Of a stretch of DNA of 64,000 bases, positions 38,045 through 47,369 are shown piece after piece. This DNA comes from Comamonadaceae bacterium (GTDB taxonomy: Bacteria > Pseudomonadota > Gammaproteobacteria > Burkholderiales > Burkholderiaceae_C): positions 51,097-115,096 of the forward strand of contig JAAFJC010000001.1 in assembly GCA_013297925.1 (NCBI GenBank), written 5' to 3'. The notes below the pieces were generated by a model. The model ran no database searches, was not told where the DNA came from, and worked only from the letters and a program-made list of their open reading frames with translations. Numbering within the stretch: the first letter of the stretch is position 1; every line of letters begins with the position of its first letter. Both the position numbers and the translations under genes were made by a program.

Positions 38045-39031
38045 CTAAGCCTGCGCCAGCACGCCTTCAGCCTGCTTATCCGCATGATAGCTAGACCGCA
38101 CCATCGCGCCGACTGCCGCATGCGTGAAGCCCATTTTGTAGGCTTCTGCTTCAAACATTTTGAAGGTATCGGGATGGACGTAGCGTTTGACGGGCAAATG
38201 CGAGTTAGATGGGGCGAGGTATTGGCCGATGGTGAGCATGTCGATGTTGTGCTCGCGCATATCGCGCATCACTTGCAGGATTTCCTCATCCGTCTCGCCG
38301 AGGCCAACCATGATGCCGCTCTTGGTAGGCACCTTGGGGTGCAGGGCTTTGAATTTTTTCAACAGGTTCAAGGAGAAAGCGTAATCGCTGCCGGGGCGGG
38401 CTTGTTTGTACAGGCGCGGGGCGGTTTCTAGGTTGTGGTTCATCACATCGGGAGGGGCTGCCTTCAGGATTTCTAGCGCGCGATCATCGCGGCCACGGAA
38501 ATCGGGCACGAGCACTTCGATGGTGGTTTGCGGGGAGAGAGAGCGGGTTTTTTCGATGCAGGCGACGAAATGGGCGGCGCCGCCGTCGCGCAAATCGTCA
38601 CGGTCTACGCTGGTGATCACCACGTATTTGAGCTTGAGCGCGGCGATGGTTTTGGCGAGGTTCAGCGGCTCGTCCGCATCGAGCGGATCGGGGCGGCCGT
38701 GGCCGACATCGCAGAAGGGGCAGCGGCGGGTGCATTTGTCGCCCATGATCATGAAGGTGGCTGTGCCTTTGCCAAAGCATTCGCCGATGTTGGGGCAGCT
38801 GGCTTCTTCGCAAACGGTGTGCAGCTTGTGCTCACGCAGGATTTGCTTGATTTCGTAGAAGCGGGTGCTGGGGCTGCCGGCTTTGACGCGAATCCAATCG
38901 GGCTTTTTGAGGAGCTCGCCCTGCTCTACCTTGATAGGAATGCGAGAGAGCTTGGCCCCGGCCTTTTGCTTGGCTAAAGGGTTGTAATTCTCAGCAGTTT
39001 GCGCTTCGCGGACGACTTCTTGTGTACTCAT
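38045..39031 (-). CDS. lipA: Lipoyl synthase LipA
   Basis: A radical-SAM enzyme that inserts two sulfurs into octanoyl groups on lipoyl domains. 328 residues from ATG 39031, with a second ATG two codons upstream. The auxiliary cluster motif is [12 protein letters not shown], the radical-SAM motif is [13 protein letters not shown], and RSSYHAD near the C-terminus carries the conserved serine of the auxiliary cluster. It works after LipB, whose gene is 29 kb away. The yjjJ operator region adjoins its 3' end. Confidence 0.97.
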   Translation of the reverse strand: MSTQEVVREAQTAENYNPLAKQKAGAKLSRIPIKVEQGELLKKPDWIRVKAGSPSTRFYEIKQILREHKLHTVCEEASCPNIGECFGKGTATFMIMGDKCTRRCPFCDVGHGRPDPLDADEPLNLAKTIAALKLKYVVITSVDRDDLRDGGAAHFVACIEKTRSLSPQTTIEVLVPDFRGRDDRALEILKAAPPDVMNHNLETAPRLYKQARPGSDYAFSLNLLKKFKALHPKVPTKSGIMVGLGETDEEILQVMRDMREHNIDMLTIGQYLAPSNSHLPVKRYVHPDTFKMFEAEAYKMGFTHAAVGAMVRSSYHADKQAEGVLAQA

Positions 39032-39097
39032 ACCCATATTTTACGCGCGTGGCGCAGCGCCTGTGTATGCAGGGATTTTGAGCCGAACCGGCTGATT

Positions 39098-39137
39098 GCC
39101 GGCATAGAATCTGCGAAGAGCGCTATTAAATCAGGAG
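39098..39137 (+). repeat. Dispersed ~40-bp repeat, lipA-CNBD gap
   Basis: GCCGGCATAGAATCTGCGAA head, GCGCTATTAAATCAGGAG tail, between the lipA start and the 3' end of the cyclic-nucleotide-binding gene. Confidence 0.88.
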
Positions 39138-39145
39138 TAAATGGC

Positions 39146-39766
39146 TTAGGTTGGCATCAAGCGATCAATCTCTTGCTGCATGGCCTGGGTGAGCTGGGTG
39201 TAGAGCTTGAGTTTGTCTGCGGTGTCGCGCAGGCGCTGGGCGATTCGCAAGGCGACGGACATCATGAATTTTGCGCCGATGGAGGGATGCTGGGTGATGA
39301 GCTGCTCCAAGCTTTCGCGTGTGAAGATCGCTGCACGCACGTTGCTGGTGGCGGTGCAGGTGGCTGAGCGTGGCTCGCCATCGACGATGCCCATCTCGCC
39401 CAAGATGCTGCCTGAGCCAAGCACGGCCGTGGTCACGGGCGTGGTGCGGCTTACGGTGATGCTTTCGACAGTGACTTCGCCATCGAGCACGAGCACCATG
39501 TAGTCGGTATTGTTCTTGTCGCCTTCTTGAATGAAGATGGTACCGACAGGGAATTTGCGTGGCTCCATGAAACTTACCACGATGCGCGCCTCATCGAGCG
39601 TGAGGCGCATCATGGCGGCTGGTGCAGCGAGCAAAACGGCGGCCAGCTCTGCACTGTTGGAGCCTTCGGTTTTTTGCATACGATCTTGCAGCTCTTCGTC
39701 GATAACGGTTTGCTGCTCGGTCTCGCGGAAGGCGTCGGCGGGGCGTGTGAAGAGCTTTTTAAACAT
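39146..39766 (-). CDS. Cyclic nucleotide-binding domain protein
   Basis: 206 residues, mostly one CNB domain: RKFPVGTIFIQEGDKNNTDYMVLVLDGEV (beta roll), then ILGEMGIVDGEPRSATCTAT, the phosphate-binding cassette with Gly-Glu and Arg-Ser-Ala. A helical C-terminus follows (LKLYTQLTQAMQQEIDRL). There is no DNA-binding or output domain, so it may sense or buffer cAMP/cGMP or act by protein contact. The gene is divergent from metH; the SAH riboswitch region lies between. Confidence 0.88.
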   Translation of the reverse strand: MFKKLFTRPADAFRETEQQTVIDEELQDRMQKTEGSNSAELAAVLLAAPAAMMRLTLDEARIVVSFMEPRKFPVGTIFIQEGDKNNTDYMVLVLDGEVTVESITVSRTTPVTTAVLGSGSILGEMGIVDGEPRSATCTATSNVRAAIFTRESLEQLITQHPSIGAKFMMSVALRIAQRLRDTADKLKLYTQLTQAMQQEIDRLMPT

Positions 39767-39803
39767 GGCACATAACTATAGCGATAGAGGTAAAATCATA
39801 CTC

Positions 39804-39852
39804 CTCCAAGGAGCGTTGCAGCAAATTTGCTCTAGATTTGTCAGGCTTGGAG
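39804..39852 (+). promoter_or_regulatory. Probable S-adenosylhomocysteine (SAH) riboswitch
   Basis: CTCCAAG (39804-39810) pairs fully with CTTGGAG (39846-39852). Directly after the first arm comes GAGCGTTGCAGC, and GTCAGG precedes the second arm. This matches the SAH riboswitch layout I recall (a closing stem, GAGCG-TTGC, then CAGG-CT). The ribosome site GGAG lies in the second arm, 7 bases before the metH ATG, so ligand binding would affect translation or transcript structure. The gene regulated, metH, fits, because SAH is the source of homocysteine. Confidence 0.7.
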
Positions 39853-39859
39853 ACGATCT

Positions 39860-42643
39860 ATGTCGAACGGCGCTCACCCAATGAATACTTTTGTTCAGGT
39901 GAGCCCCGTGTCTGATACTGCACTTAACGCAACTTCTTTCCAATCAGTTCCTCCCATGATGCTTTCTGGCCTAGAGCCAGTGAAGATTGGGCAAGGCACG
40001 TTGTTTGTGAACGTGGGTGAGCGCACCAATGTGACGGGCTCTAAAGCCTTCGCCCGCATGATCTTGAATGGCGAATACGAGCAAGCGCTGGCCGTAGCGC
40101 GCCAGCAGGTGGAAAACGGCGCGCAGATCATCGACATCAACATGGATGAGGCGATGCTCGATAGCCAAGCGGCGATGGTGAAATTTCTCCAGCTGATTGC
40201 GAGCGAGCCAGATATTGCGCGCGTGCCGATCATGATTGATTCTTCCAAATGGAGCGTGATCGAGGCGGGGCTGCGCTGCATTCAAGGCAAGGGCATCGTC
40301 AATTCGATCTCGATGAAAGAAGGCGTGGAAGCTTTCAAGCACCAAGCGAATCTGCTGCGCCGCTACGGGGCTGCTGCGGTGGTGATGGCGTTTGACGAAA
40401 AAGGCCAGGCTGATACCTATGCGCGCAAGATTGAGATTTGCGAGAAGGCGTATCGCGTGCTGGTGGATGAAGTGGGCTTTCCGCCGGAAGACATTATTTT
40501 TGATCCGAATATTTTTGCGATTGCCACCGGCATTGAAGAGCACAACAATTACGCTGTGGACTTCATCGAAGCCACGCGCTGGATCAAGCAGAATTTGCCG
40601 GGCGCAAAAGTCTCGGGCGGCGTGAGCAATGTGAGCTTTTCATTTCGCGGCAACGATCATGTGCGCGAGGCGATTCATACGGTGTTTCTCTATCACGCGA
40701 TTCAGGCCGGGATGGATATGGGCATTGTGAATGCTGGGCAGCTGGGTGTGTATGAGCAGATTGATCCGGCGATGCGCTCTCTGGTGGAAGATGTGGTGTT
40801 GAACCGCGATCCAGATGCTGGCGAGAAACTCGTGGCAGCCGCTGAAGGCTTGAAGGGCGCAGCGAAAGACGAAACCACGAAACTCGCTTGGCGTGAGAAA
40901 GATGTGAACGGCCGCTTGGCGCATGCGCTGATTCATGGCATCACAGATTTCATTGTGGTGGATACAGAAGAGAGCTACCAAGCCATCAAGGCCACGGGCG
41001 GGCGGCCGCTGCATGTGATTGAAGGGCCGCTGATGGACGGCATGAATGTGGTGGGCGATTTGTTTGGGCAGGGCAAGATGTTTCTCCCGCAAGTCGTTAA
41101 ATCTGCGCGCGTGATGAAGCAGGCCGTGGCGCATTTGATTCCCTACATCGAAGAAGAAAAGCTGCGCATGGAAGCGGCGGGGCAAGATGTGCGCACCAAG
41201 GGCAAGATCATCATCGCCACGGTGAAAGGCGATGTGCATGACATTGGCAAGAACATCGTTACCGTCGTTTTGCAATGCAATAACTTTGATGTGGTGAACA
41301 TGGGCGTGATGGTGCCTTGTCATGAGATTTTGGCGCGAGCCAAAGTGGAAGGCGCGGATATCGTCGGGCTCTCTGGGCTCATCACTCCGTCTTTAGAAGA
41401 GATGCAATATGTAGCGGCTGAGATGCAGAAGGATGATCATTTCCGCATCAAGAAGATTCCGCTGTTGATTGGTGGGGCGACGTGCTCACGAGTTCACACC
41501 GCCGTGAAGATCGCGCCGCATTACGAAGGGCCGGTGGTCTATGTGCCCGATGCCTCGCGCAGTGTGGGCGTGGCGCAGAGCTTGCTCTCGGATCAAGCCA
41601 CCAAATTTATCAACGAGCTCAATGCCGATTACGACAATGTGCGCAAGCTCCATGCGAACAAGAAGCAAACGCCGATGTGGCCGCTGGCCAAGGCTCGGGC
41701 CAACAAAACGCCACTGGATTGGACGGCCTACACGCCACCCGTGCCCAAATTCATCGGCCGCCGCCTCTTCAAGAATTTTGATTTGACGGAGCTCGCTAAA
41801 TACATCGACTGGGGCCCTTTCTTCCAGACTTGGGATCTGGCTGGGCCCTTCCCCGAGATTCTGAAAGATGAGATCGTGGGCACGGAAGCGCAAAGAGTTT
41901 TCAGCGATGGCAAACGCATGCTGCAACGCCTGATCGAAGGCCGCTGGCTCACGGCCAATGGCGTGATTGGTTTGTATCCGGCCAACAGCGTGGGCGACGA
42001 TATTGAAATCTACGCCGATGAATCACGCAGCACAAAGCTCATGACATGGCATGGCCTGCGCCAGCAAACCGAGAAGCAAATGATTGACGGCGTGATGCGG
42101 CCGAGTCGCTGCTTGAGTGACTTCATTGCGCCTAACGGCAAAGACTACATCGGCATCTTCGCAGTCACAGCTGGTATCGGCGTAGAGAAGAAAGAAAAGT
42201 TCTTCACCGACGACTTAGACGACTACAGCGCCATCATGCTCAAAGCCTTGGCAGACCGCTTGGCCGAAGCCTTCGCAGAAATGCTGCATCACCGCGTGCG
42301 CACCGATCTCTGGGGCTATGCCGCGAACGAATCGTTGACCAACGAAGACATGATCGCCGAGAAATACCAGGGCATCCGCCCTGCCCCCGGCTACCCCGCT
42401 TGCCCTGATCATTCCCCCAAACGGGATATGTTCCGAGCTCTGCAATGCGAAGACATCGGCATGGCGCTCACCGAAAGCCTGGCCATGACGCCCGCAGCTA
42501 GCGTGAGCGGTTTCATGCTTTCTCACCCAGAAGCTCAATACTTCAACGTTGGCAAAATCGGCGAAGATCAGCTCAAAGATTTAGCCGCGCGACGCGGTGA
42601 GACTGAAGAGCAATTGCAAAGGCTGCTTGCGCCGAATTTGTGA
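39860..42643 (+). CDS. metH: Methionine synthase (cobalamin-dependent), without homocysteine domain
   Basis: 927 residues containing the last three of the four MetH modules. The pterin-binding domain ([29 protein letters not shown]) carries 5-methyl-THF. The cobalamin domain has [10 protein letters not shown] with its histidine ligand. The C-terminal activation domain (about residues 600-927) includes [12 protein letters not shown], which binds SAM. The N-terminal homocysteine-binding domain of full MetH (about 325 residues) is absent and must be encoded elsewhere; a split MetH is known in Burkholderiales. The preceding region is the probable SAH riboswitch. Confidence 0.95.
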   Translation: MSNGAHPMNTFVQVSPVSDTALNATSFQSVPPMMLSGLEPVKIGQGTLFVNVGERTNVTGSKAFARMILNGEYEQALAVARQQVENGAQIIDINMDEAMLDSQAAMVKFLQLIASEPDIARVPIMIDSSKWSVIEAGLRCIQGKGIVNSISMKEGVEAFKHQANLLRRYGAAAVVMAFDEKGQADTYARKIEICEKAYRVLVDEVGFPPEDIIFDPNIFAIATGIEEHNNYAVDFIEATRWIKQNLPGAKVSGGVSNVSFSFRGNDHVREAIHTVFLYHAIQAGMDMGIVNAGQLGVYEQIDPAMRSLVEDVVLNRDPDAGEKLVAAAEGLKGAAKDETTKLAWREKDVNGRLAHALIHGITDFIVVDTEESYQAIKATGGRPLHVIEGPLMDGMNVVGDLFGQGKMFLPQVVKSARVMKQAVAHLIPYIEEEKLRMEAAGQDVRTKGKIIIATVKGDVHDIGKNIVTVVLQCNNFDVVNMGVMVPCHEILARAKVEGADIVGLSGLITPSLEEMQYVAAEMQKDDHFRIKKIPLLIGGATCSRVHTAVKIAPHYEGPVVYVPDASRSVGVAQSLLSDQATKFINELNADYDNVRKLHANKKQTPMWPLAKARANKTPLDWTAYTPPVPKFIGRRLFKNFDLTELAKYIDWGPFFQTWDLAGPFPEILKDEIVGTEAQRVFSDGKRMLQRLIEGRWLTANGVIGLYPANSVGDDIEIYADESRSTKLMTWHGLRQQTEKQMIDGVMRPSRCLSDFIAPNGKDYIGIFAVTAGIGVEKKEKFFTDDLDDYSAIMLKALADRLAEAFAEMLHHRVRTDLWGYAANESLTNEDMIAEKYQGIRPAPGYPACPDHSPKRDMFRALQCEDIGMALTESLAMTPAASVSGFMLSHPEAQYFNVGKIGEDQLKDLAARRGETEEQLQRLLAPNL

Positions 42644-42660
42644 TCACGCACCAGAAATGA

Positions 42661-42686
42661 AAAAGGCGCTGAATCCAGCGCCTTTT
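42661..42686. terminator. Bidirectional terminator between metH and GST
   Basis: AAAAGGCGCTG (42661-42671) pairs perfectly with CAGCGCCTTTT (42676-42686), loop AATC. Followed by TCTTTTG on the plus strand and preceded by an A-run that is a T-run on the minus strand, it should stop both convergent genes. Confidence 0.88.
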
Positions 42687-42705
42687 CTTTTGTTGCGACG
42701 ATGGT

Positions 42706-43314
42706 TTATTTGATCAACCCTTCTGCCTTCATGGCCTGCTGCACGGCAGGGCGAGCGGCCACTCTTTCGCGGAAAGCCAAAAGGTTGGTGAACGAAGAGA
42801 TATCCACTTTCACAAAAGCTGCCCAGTTGGTGACGTTGAAGAGGTAGCCATCGGCGACGGTGAAGGTGTCGCCCATGAGGAATTGTTTGCCGGCGAGTTC
42901 ACCATCGACCCATTTGAGGCGATTGGCCAGGCTGTCTTTGGCCATTTGCTTGGCCTCCTCGGGCATGCCGGGTTTGAACAAGGGGGCGAAGCCTTTGTGG
43001 ATTTCGGTGGAGATGAAATGCAGCAGGCTTTGCAGTTTGTAGCGATCCATCGTGCCGTTGGCTGGGGCGAGTTTTTTCTCGGGCGCGAGATCGGCGATGT
43101 ATTGCACGATGGCTGCGCCTTCCATCAGGCGTGTGCCGTCATCCAGCTCTAGCACGGGCACATAGCCGAGAGGATTGATGCTGTAGAAATCTGTGCCATC
43201 GGCGAGCTTGTGGGTTTTGGTGCTTGCGAGCACGGCGTCAAACTTAATGCCAGCTTCAATGAGCGCGATGTGGGGGGCGAGGGAGCAGGCGGCGGGGGAG
43301 TAGTAGAGCTTCAT
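42706..43314 (-). CDS. gstA: Glutathione S-transferase, beta class (GstA-like)
   Basis: 202 residues from ATG 43314 (MKLYYSPAACSLAPHIALIE), the signature start of beta-class GSTs with the active-site cysteine in PAACS. It has NPLGYVPVLEL, the cis-proline segment, LMEGAAIVQYIADL, which binds the glutathione glutamyl group, and a helical C-terminal domain with FTVADGYLFNVTNWA. The longer frame upstream is not conserved. Beta-class enzymes conjugate xenobiotics; the substrate is unknown. Confidence 0.93.
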   Translation of the reverse strand: MKLYYSPAACSLAPHIALIEAGIKFDAVLASTKTHKLADGTDFYSINPLGYVPVLELDDGTRLMEGAAIVQYIADLAPEKKLAPANGTMDRYKLQSLLHFISTEIHKGFAPLFKPGMPEEAKQMAKDSLANRLKWVDGELAGKQFLMGDTFTVADGYLFNVTNWAAFVKVDISSFTNLLAFRERVAARPAVQQAMKAEGLIK

Positions 43315-43392
43315 GGGGTGGCTTGATAAGAAAGAGTGGAAACGCATCGTAGCGGGAATGCGCAAACCCTGCTCGCGCGGCACAATGCATGA

Positions 43393-44730
43393 ATGCGACG
43401 TACTTTGAAATTCTTCCTGAGCGCCCTGCTCGCCTTGACACTTGTCTTTGCTGCAGCTGCCGGCGCACTGGCTTGGTGGCTTTCGGGCGATGGGCCGCGT
43501 GAGCGTGTGCAGGCCTTGGCAACCGAGAAGCTGGGCGTGCCGGTGACACTCTCCAAGCTTTCGCTCTCTGTGTTTCCTTGGCCATCGGTGGCGGTGAGTG
43601 ACCTGAAGATTGCGACGCAGACCCCGCTCGCTGCCGAGCGCATGGAGCTGAGGCCGGCGTGGCGCAAGCTGCTGGGGCTAGGTGGTGCGGCGCGTGAGCT
43701 GGAAGTGGAATCGCTCACGCTGCGTGGCTTGAGCTTGCCGCAAAAGGGGTTCGATCAGATTTCTGAGGCGCTATTAAAAGCAGAGCGCGATGGCCAACAA
43801 ATACGCCGGGTAACGGCTCAAAAAACTTTAAAAACAGAAGAAAAAATGAGCGAAAGTGCTGCTGTGATCGTGGGCTTGCTCGCGATCCCGCAGCGCACGC
43901 GGCTCGATGGTGTGGTCTGGATTTCTGGCGCGGGTGAATCACTCTCGCTCTCTGGCGATGTCAGCCTCAATGCGGCGCGCAATCAGATGGATCTGAATTT
44001 GCAATTAGCCGGTGGCTCAGTGCGCGGGCCGCTGCGGCTGGCTTCCAAAGATGGCAAAACCGGCTGGCAGCTTCGCGGTGAGCTCGCAACGAGTGGCGTG
44101 GAACTAGCCCAGCTGCCCGGTGCACGCCAGCGCATGGCGGGACGCCTGCAGGGCACGACGACCTTGGACGCACAAGCGGCTCAGCTGGCAGGTATTGGCG
44201 CTGCGCTGCAGACGCAAACGCAATTCAATGTCAGCAACGCAGTGCTCAAGGGCGTGGATTTGGCCAAAGCGGTGCGCACACTGGGCATCTCGCGTGGTGG
44301 CGAGACGGCGCTGCAGGAGTTGAGTGGCAATCTCGCCACGCGTGGCTCTGGTGCGCCGATGCAAATCGCGCTGTCCGACTTGCAAGCCAAATCCAGTATC
44401 TTGAAAGCCAGTGGTGCTGTGAGCATCGGTGCGGCAGCCAGCCCCGGCGCGCCGCGTGCTTTGAATGGCAAAGTGGATGTGGATTTAACAGCGGGCGATG
44501 GCAAAGTCGGCCAAGTGGTGGATAAAACGGTGGGTCAATGGGTGGGCATTCCGCTAGAGATCGGTGGCACCACGGCCGCGCCCACAGTCGCACCCACCAA
44601 AGGCGCGATGATTGGCGGCGCGATTGGCTCCGTGATCGCACCCGTGATCGGCACAGGCGCTGGGGCGAAGATGGGCGATAAAGCAGCTCAGAAGCTGGGG
44701 AGCTTGAAAGAGAGGCTGTTTGGTAAGTGA
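43393..44730 (+). CDS. AsmA family protein
   Basis: 445 residues. An N-terminal signal anchor (TLKFFLSALLALTLVFAAAAGALAWW), then LGVPVTLSKLSLSVFPWPSVAVSDLKI, the AsmA N-terminal pattern. Long beta-strand repeats follow, including MDLNLQLAGGSVRGPL. The C-terminus has TTAAPTVAPTKGAMIGGAIG and a glycine-rich tail. AsmA-like proteins are large inner-membrane-anchored proteins of the periplasm, several linked to lipid transport between membranes. This one is shorter than E. coli AsmA (617). Divergent from the GST gene. Confidence 0.85.
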   Translation: MRRTLKFFLSALLALTLVFAAAAGALAWWLSGDGPRERVQALATEKLGVPVTLSKLSLSVFPWPSVAVSDLKIATQTPLAAERMELRPAWRKLLGLGGAARELEVESLTLRGLSLPQKGFDQISEALLKAERDGQQIRRVTAQKTLKTEEKMSESAAVIVGLLAIPQRTRLDGVVWISGAGESLSLSGDVSLNAARNQMDLNLQLAGGSVRGPLRLASKDGKTGWQLRGELATSGVELAQLPGARQRMAGRLQGTTTLDAQAAQLAGIGAALQTQTQFNVSNAVLKGVDLAKAVRTLGISRGGETALQELSGNLATRGSGAPMQIALSDLQAKSSILKASGAVSIGAAASPGAPRALNGKVDVDLTAGDGKVGQVVDKTVGQWVGIPLEIGGTTAAPTVAPTKGAMIGGAIGSVIAPVIGTGAGAKMGDKAAQKLGSLKERLFGK

Positions 44731-44763
44731 TTGGGCATGTTTTTAGAACCCAATCAATGGATT

Positions 44764-44805
44764 GCCCGCATAGAAACTGCGGGAAGCGCTACTAATTTCA
44801 TAGCG
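44764..44805 (+). repeat. Dispersed ~40-bp repeat, AsmA-lipocalin gap
   Basis: GCCCGCATAGAAACTGCGGG head and GCGCTACTAATTTCATAGCG tail. The head differs from consensus at one position of GCCGGC. Confidence 0.8.
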
Positions 44806-44812
44806 ATTGAAT

Positions 44813-45391
44813 TCAGGGCAAATGCTTTTCTCGCACCAACTTTGCCGGATCATAGCCCTGCTCTTTGAGGCGAGCCTCTATCGTGGACCAGTCAGCGGGG
44901 CTGAGCTGTGTGTCCCTGGCGAGTATCCAGAGGAATTCGCGGCTGGGCTCGCCGACGACGGCATAGCGGTAATCAGGCGCAAGCTGGATCACCCAGTAGT
45001 TGCCCCAAACGAAAGGCAGCCATGAGAGCCATTCGGGTGCGAACCTCACTTGCAGCTGCGGTGGGGTAAGCTGGCCACCAGAGAGAATGGTGACTCGCGC
45101 GGCGCGCGCTTGGCCGATGGCTTGCACGTCTTTGCCGTCTTCACCCCGACATTGGTTGGTGACTTGGATCGTGCCGCCCGGCTGCTGCGCATATTGCGCG
45201 CGGGTGTTGGAGGCGCAGAATTTTTGGAAGCGATTGGGATACAGGGCGAGTTGATACCACAGGCCTTGGTAGCGCTGGAGATCGATGCTTGCGACGGGTG
45301 CAAGCGGCTGCTTGGCGGGATCGGTTTGCGCGCTGGCCACCAAGCTTGTGATGCACAGCAGACCAGCAGTGAAGAGTTTGCGAAAAATCAT
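44813..45391 (-). CDS. Lipocalin family protein (Blc-like)
   Basis: 192 residues from ATG 45391: signal peptide MIFRKLFTAGLLCITSLVASAQ, then the lipocalin GxW motif in DLQRYQGLWYQLALYPNRFQ, the CRGEDGKDVQAIGQARA strand, and APDYRYAVVGEPSREFLWILARD. Bacterial lipocalins are envelope proteins that bind lipids or fatty acids. No lipobox cysteine is seen, so it is probably periplasmic. It starts 2 bp after the rsmG stop and is the last gene of the mnmG operon; no strong ribosome site, so coupling to rsmG translation is likely. Confidence 0.88.
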   Translation of the reverse strand: MIFRKLFTAGLLCITSLVASAQTDPAKQPLAPVASIDLQRYQGLWYQLALYPNRFQKFCASNTRAQYAQQPGGTIQVTNQCRGEDGKDVQAIGQARAARVTILSGGQLTPPQLQVRFAPEWLSWLPFVWGNYWVIQLAPDYRYAVVGEPSREFLWILARDTQLSPADWSTIEARLKEQGYDPAKLVREKHLP

Positions 45392-45393
45392 GA

Positions 45394-46047
45394 TCAAGTC
45401 TTTAATGTCATCCAAAGCATACAACGCTGCGCATCAAGCCCCGGCACGCTGAGTTGTTCCACGTGAAACACATCAATGTCGGCGGGCAAATCGGCAATTT
45501 CATCCTCGGGGTGTTTGCCTTTGAGCGCCATCCATACTGCGCCCGGCTTGAGGTGCATCCGTGTGAGTTGCACGAAATCTAGGAGAGAGGCAAAGGCGCG
45601 GCTGGTGATCACGTCAAAAGGCTCGGCTTTCAGCTCCTCAACCCGCGCATGTACGCCACTAAGATTTTTCAAACCCAGCTCGTTGGCGGCTTGCTGCACG
45701 AAAGCGGCTTTTTTGCCAACCGTATCCACGCAGGTCACATTCAAGCCATCGACAACTGTGGCCAAAACCACGCCGGGCAGCCCGCCGCCGGAGCCGACAT
45801 CGAGCAGGCGGCAATGGGTGATCCCGGCGTGTTTCAGATATTTTTGAAGGGGTGGCGCTGCGGCCAGCGAATCGATGATGTGAGTGACTAGCATTTGCGC
45901 CGGATCGCGCAGCGAGGTCAGGTTATAGACCTTGTTCCACTTGGCGATCAAGTCGCGGTAGGCCAGTAGGTGCTGAGATTGAGACGCTGAGAGCGGAATG
46001 CTGAGCTCTTGGGCGGCGGTTTGAAGGGTGGCGAGATCGGGTTTCAA
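45394..46047 (-). CDS. rsmG: 16S rRNA (guanine527-N7)-methyltransferase RsmG (GidB)
   Basis: A SAM-dependent methylase of 16S rRNA G527. 217 residues with the family pattern YRDLIAKWNKVYNLTSLRDP, the SAM-binding loop LLDVGSGGGLPGVVLA, DTVGKKAAFVQQAANEL and ITSRAFASLLDF. Length is typical. A parS site (45456-45471) lies inside the gene near the 3' end and encodes VFHVEQ. rsmG normally follows mnmG directly; here two small genes separate them. Confidence 0.95.
   Translation of the reverse strand: MKPDLATLQTAAQELSIPLSASQSQHLLAYRDLIAKWNKVYNLTSLRDPAQMLVTHIIDSLAAAPPLQKYLKHAGITHCRLLDVGSGGGLPGVVLATVVDGLNVTCVDTVGKKAAFVQQAANELGLKNLSGVHARVEELKAEPFDVITSRAFASLLDFVQLTRMHLKPGAVWMALKGKHPEDEIADLPADIDVFHVEQLSVPGLDAQRCMLWMTLKT
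45456..45471. promoter_or_regulatory. parS site 1 (in rsmG)
   Basis: TGTTCCACGTGAAACA, one change from the perfect 16-bp palindrome TGTTTCACGTGAAACA (centre CACGTG). A ParB binding site in the rsmG coding sequence. Confidence 0.93.
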
Positions 46048-46074
46048 GCTGGGGATTGTAGGCGGCTATCGTGA

Positions 46075-46090
46075 TGTTCCACGTGAAACA
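46075..46090. promoter_or_regulatory. parS site 2 (between DUF4124 gene and rsmG)
   Basis: TGTTCCACGTGAAACA, identical to site 1 and lying in the short gap before rsmG. Confidence 0.93.
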
Positions 46091-46094
46091 AGCA

Positions 46095-46718
46095 CTAGCG
46101 GCAGTTGATCGCCATATCTTGCTCTACTACACGGAAAGCTGCGCGATCTGATTCACTCAGCTGTGCCAAGCGAGGCCGGCGCTCATCCAGCACGCGCTGT
46201 TTGGTGGCGCACTCAGATTTTTGCTGAGCGATCTTCTCTTGCTCGCGGCGCTTGCGTTCCTCAGCTTCGGCCTTCTCTCGGTCTTTGGCATTTTGTTTGC
46301 CGATGGCCTCAGTGGCTGCGAATTGGCAAGCCTCCCAAGCCTTAGAAATTGGGTTGCCCTCTTTCATCAACTCATCCATGCCGCCCTTCTCACGCGCTTT
46401 GGCTTCAAACGCTTGGCGAGCGCGGCGGCATTCGGGGCTGAGCATGGCCTCGTATTCGGCCAGGCGTTTGTCCATCGCGCCCCTGGGTTGTGAATCCTTT
46501 TGTGGATCGACTTTCGGTGGTGGGCTGCCTGCTCCGCCCGATGGCTTGACCGCGATTTCGCCGCCCTGCCCGCCAGTGCAAGGGGTGTCGCTGATGGTGA
46601 CGCCACCGCTTGCGTTGGTGCATCGGTAGATTTTCTGAGCGTTTGCAGGCAGACAAAGCGTGAGGAGCAAGGCCAATAAGGCGAAGGCGGATAAGTGTTT
46701 CACGTGAAACCTCTTCAT
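46095..46718 (-). CDS. DUF4124 domain protein, secreted
   Basis: 207 residues from ATG 46718. Signal peptide (LSAFALLALLLTLCLPANAQ), then the DUF4124 domain: IYRCTNASGGVTISDTPCTGGQG with two cysteines. The C-terminal part is charged and helical (DAKDREKAEAEERKRREQEK-like, coiled coil). Function unknown. It overlaps the upstream gene by 4 bp. The third parS site lies at its start and encodes FHVKH. Confidence 0.8.
   Translation of the reverse strand: MKRFHVKHLSAFALLALLLTLCLPANAQKIYRCTNASGGVTISDTPCTGGQGGEIAVKPSGGAGSPPPKVDPQKDSQPRGAMDKRLAEYEAMLSPECRRARQAFEAKAREKGGMDELMKEGNPISKAWEACQFAATEAIGKQNAKDREKAEAEERKRREQEKIAQQKSECATKQRVLDERRPRLAQLSESDRAAFRVVEQDMAINCR
46696..46711. promoter_or_regulatory. 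parS site 3 (start of DUF4124 gene)
   Basis: TGTTTCACGTGAAACC, one mismatch at the last base. It lies within codons 3-8 and encodes part of the leader peptide. Confidence 0.88.
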
Positions 46719-47344
46719 GGTTTGTTGTTCCAGCAATTGCCTGGCTGATTGTTGATATGCACCCAATGGCGTAGGCGTGTGTCAAGCTGGCTGCTTCGCT
46801 GCGCCGTCAGACTCCAGCCGCCGCCGTCGTGGTGTTCGGCCATGCGCCAGCCTGTGCCGAGCTCTTTTTCGCAACGGGCGGTAGCCTCGGCAGCGGACGC
46901 AAGCACGAAGCCGGCGACGGGCTGAGTGCTCGCAAACTGGCCGATGGGCGCGGTTTGTTGGTAACACAGCACGGGTAGCACCAAGCGGCAAGAGCTATCG
47001 CCTTTGTATGGGTTGCAACTGCCCTCATGCGCTTGGCTGATGCTATCGCGCGGCTGGCCGTGACAGCTCATCATCACAGCATCGGCGGGAAGTTTGTCGT
47101 CAGCGACTTGCCCCCAGGTCATGCCGAAGGCCTCGGGATTGTTGACTGGGACGGGTGTTGTGACCGGCGGGCTGGCGTTAGCCGGGCCTTGAGCAATTGC
47201 TTTTTCTTTGGCCAATTCATCGGCCGCACGCTCAGATTTACCGCTCAGCCACCACAGCGGGATCAGCAGCATGGCTAGCAGTATCACGATCACCGCGATG
47301 CTGCGGGGCGTTAAAAATCCGAGTTGGCTTGTTTTGATGCGCAT
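46715..47344 (-). CDS. Hypothetical single-span membrane protein
   Basis: 209 residues from ATG 47344: a positively charged start, one TM helix (SIAVIVILLAMLLIPLWWLSG), a Pro/Ala-rich stretch and a periplasmic domain with five cysteines (SCHGQPRDSISQAHEGSC; DSSCRLVLPVLCY; ATARCEKELGTGWRMAEHHD). The C-terminal part (CEKELGTGWRMAEHHDGGGW, then LRHWVHINNQPGNCW) resembles lectin-like or flavin-binding segments of secreted proteins, but I cannot name it. It overlaps the DUF4124 gene by 4 bp and is 25 bp after mnmG. Confidence 0.65.
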   Translation of the reverse strand: MRIKTSQLGFLTPRSIAVIVILLAMLLIPLWWLSGKSERAADELAKEKAIAQGPANASPPVTTPVPVNNPEAFGMTWGQVADDKLPADAVMMSCHGQPRDSISQAHEGSCNPYKGDSSCRLVLPVLCYQQTAPIGQFASTQPVAGFVLASAAEATARCEKELGTGWRMAEHHDGGGWSLTAQRSSQLDTRLRHWVHINNQPGNCWNNKP

Positions 47345-47369
47345 GTGTCTGTGCGCAAATCCCGCAACT

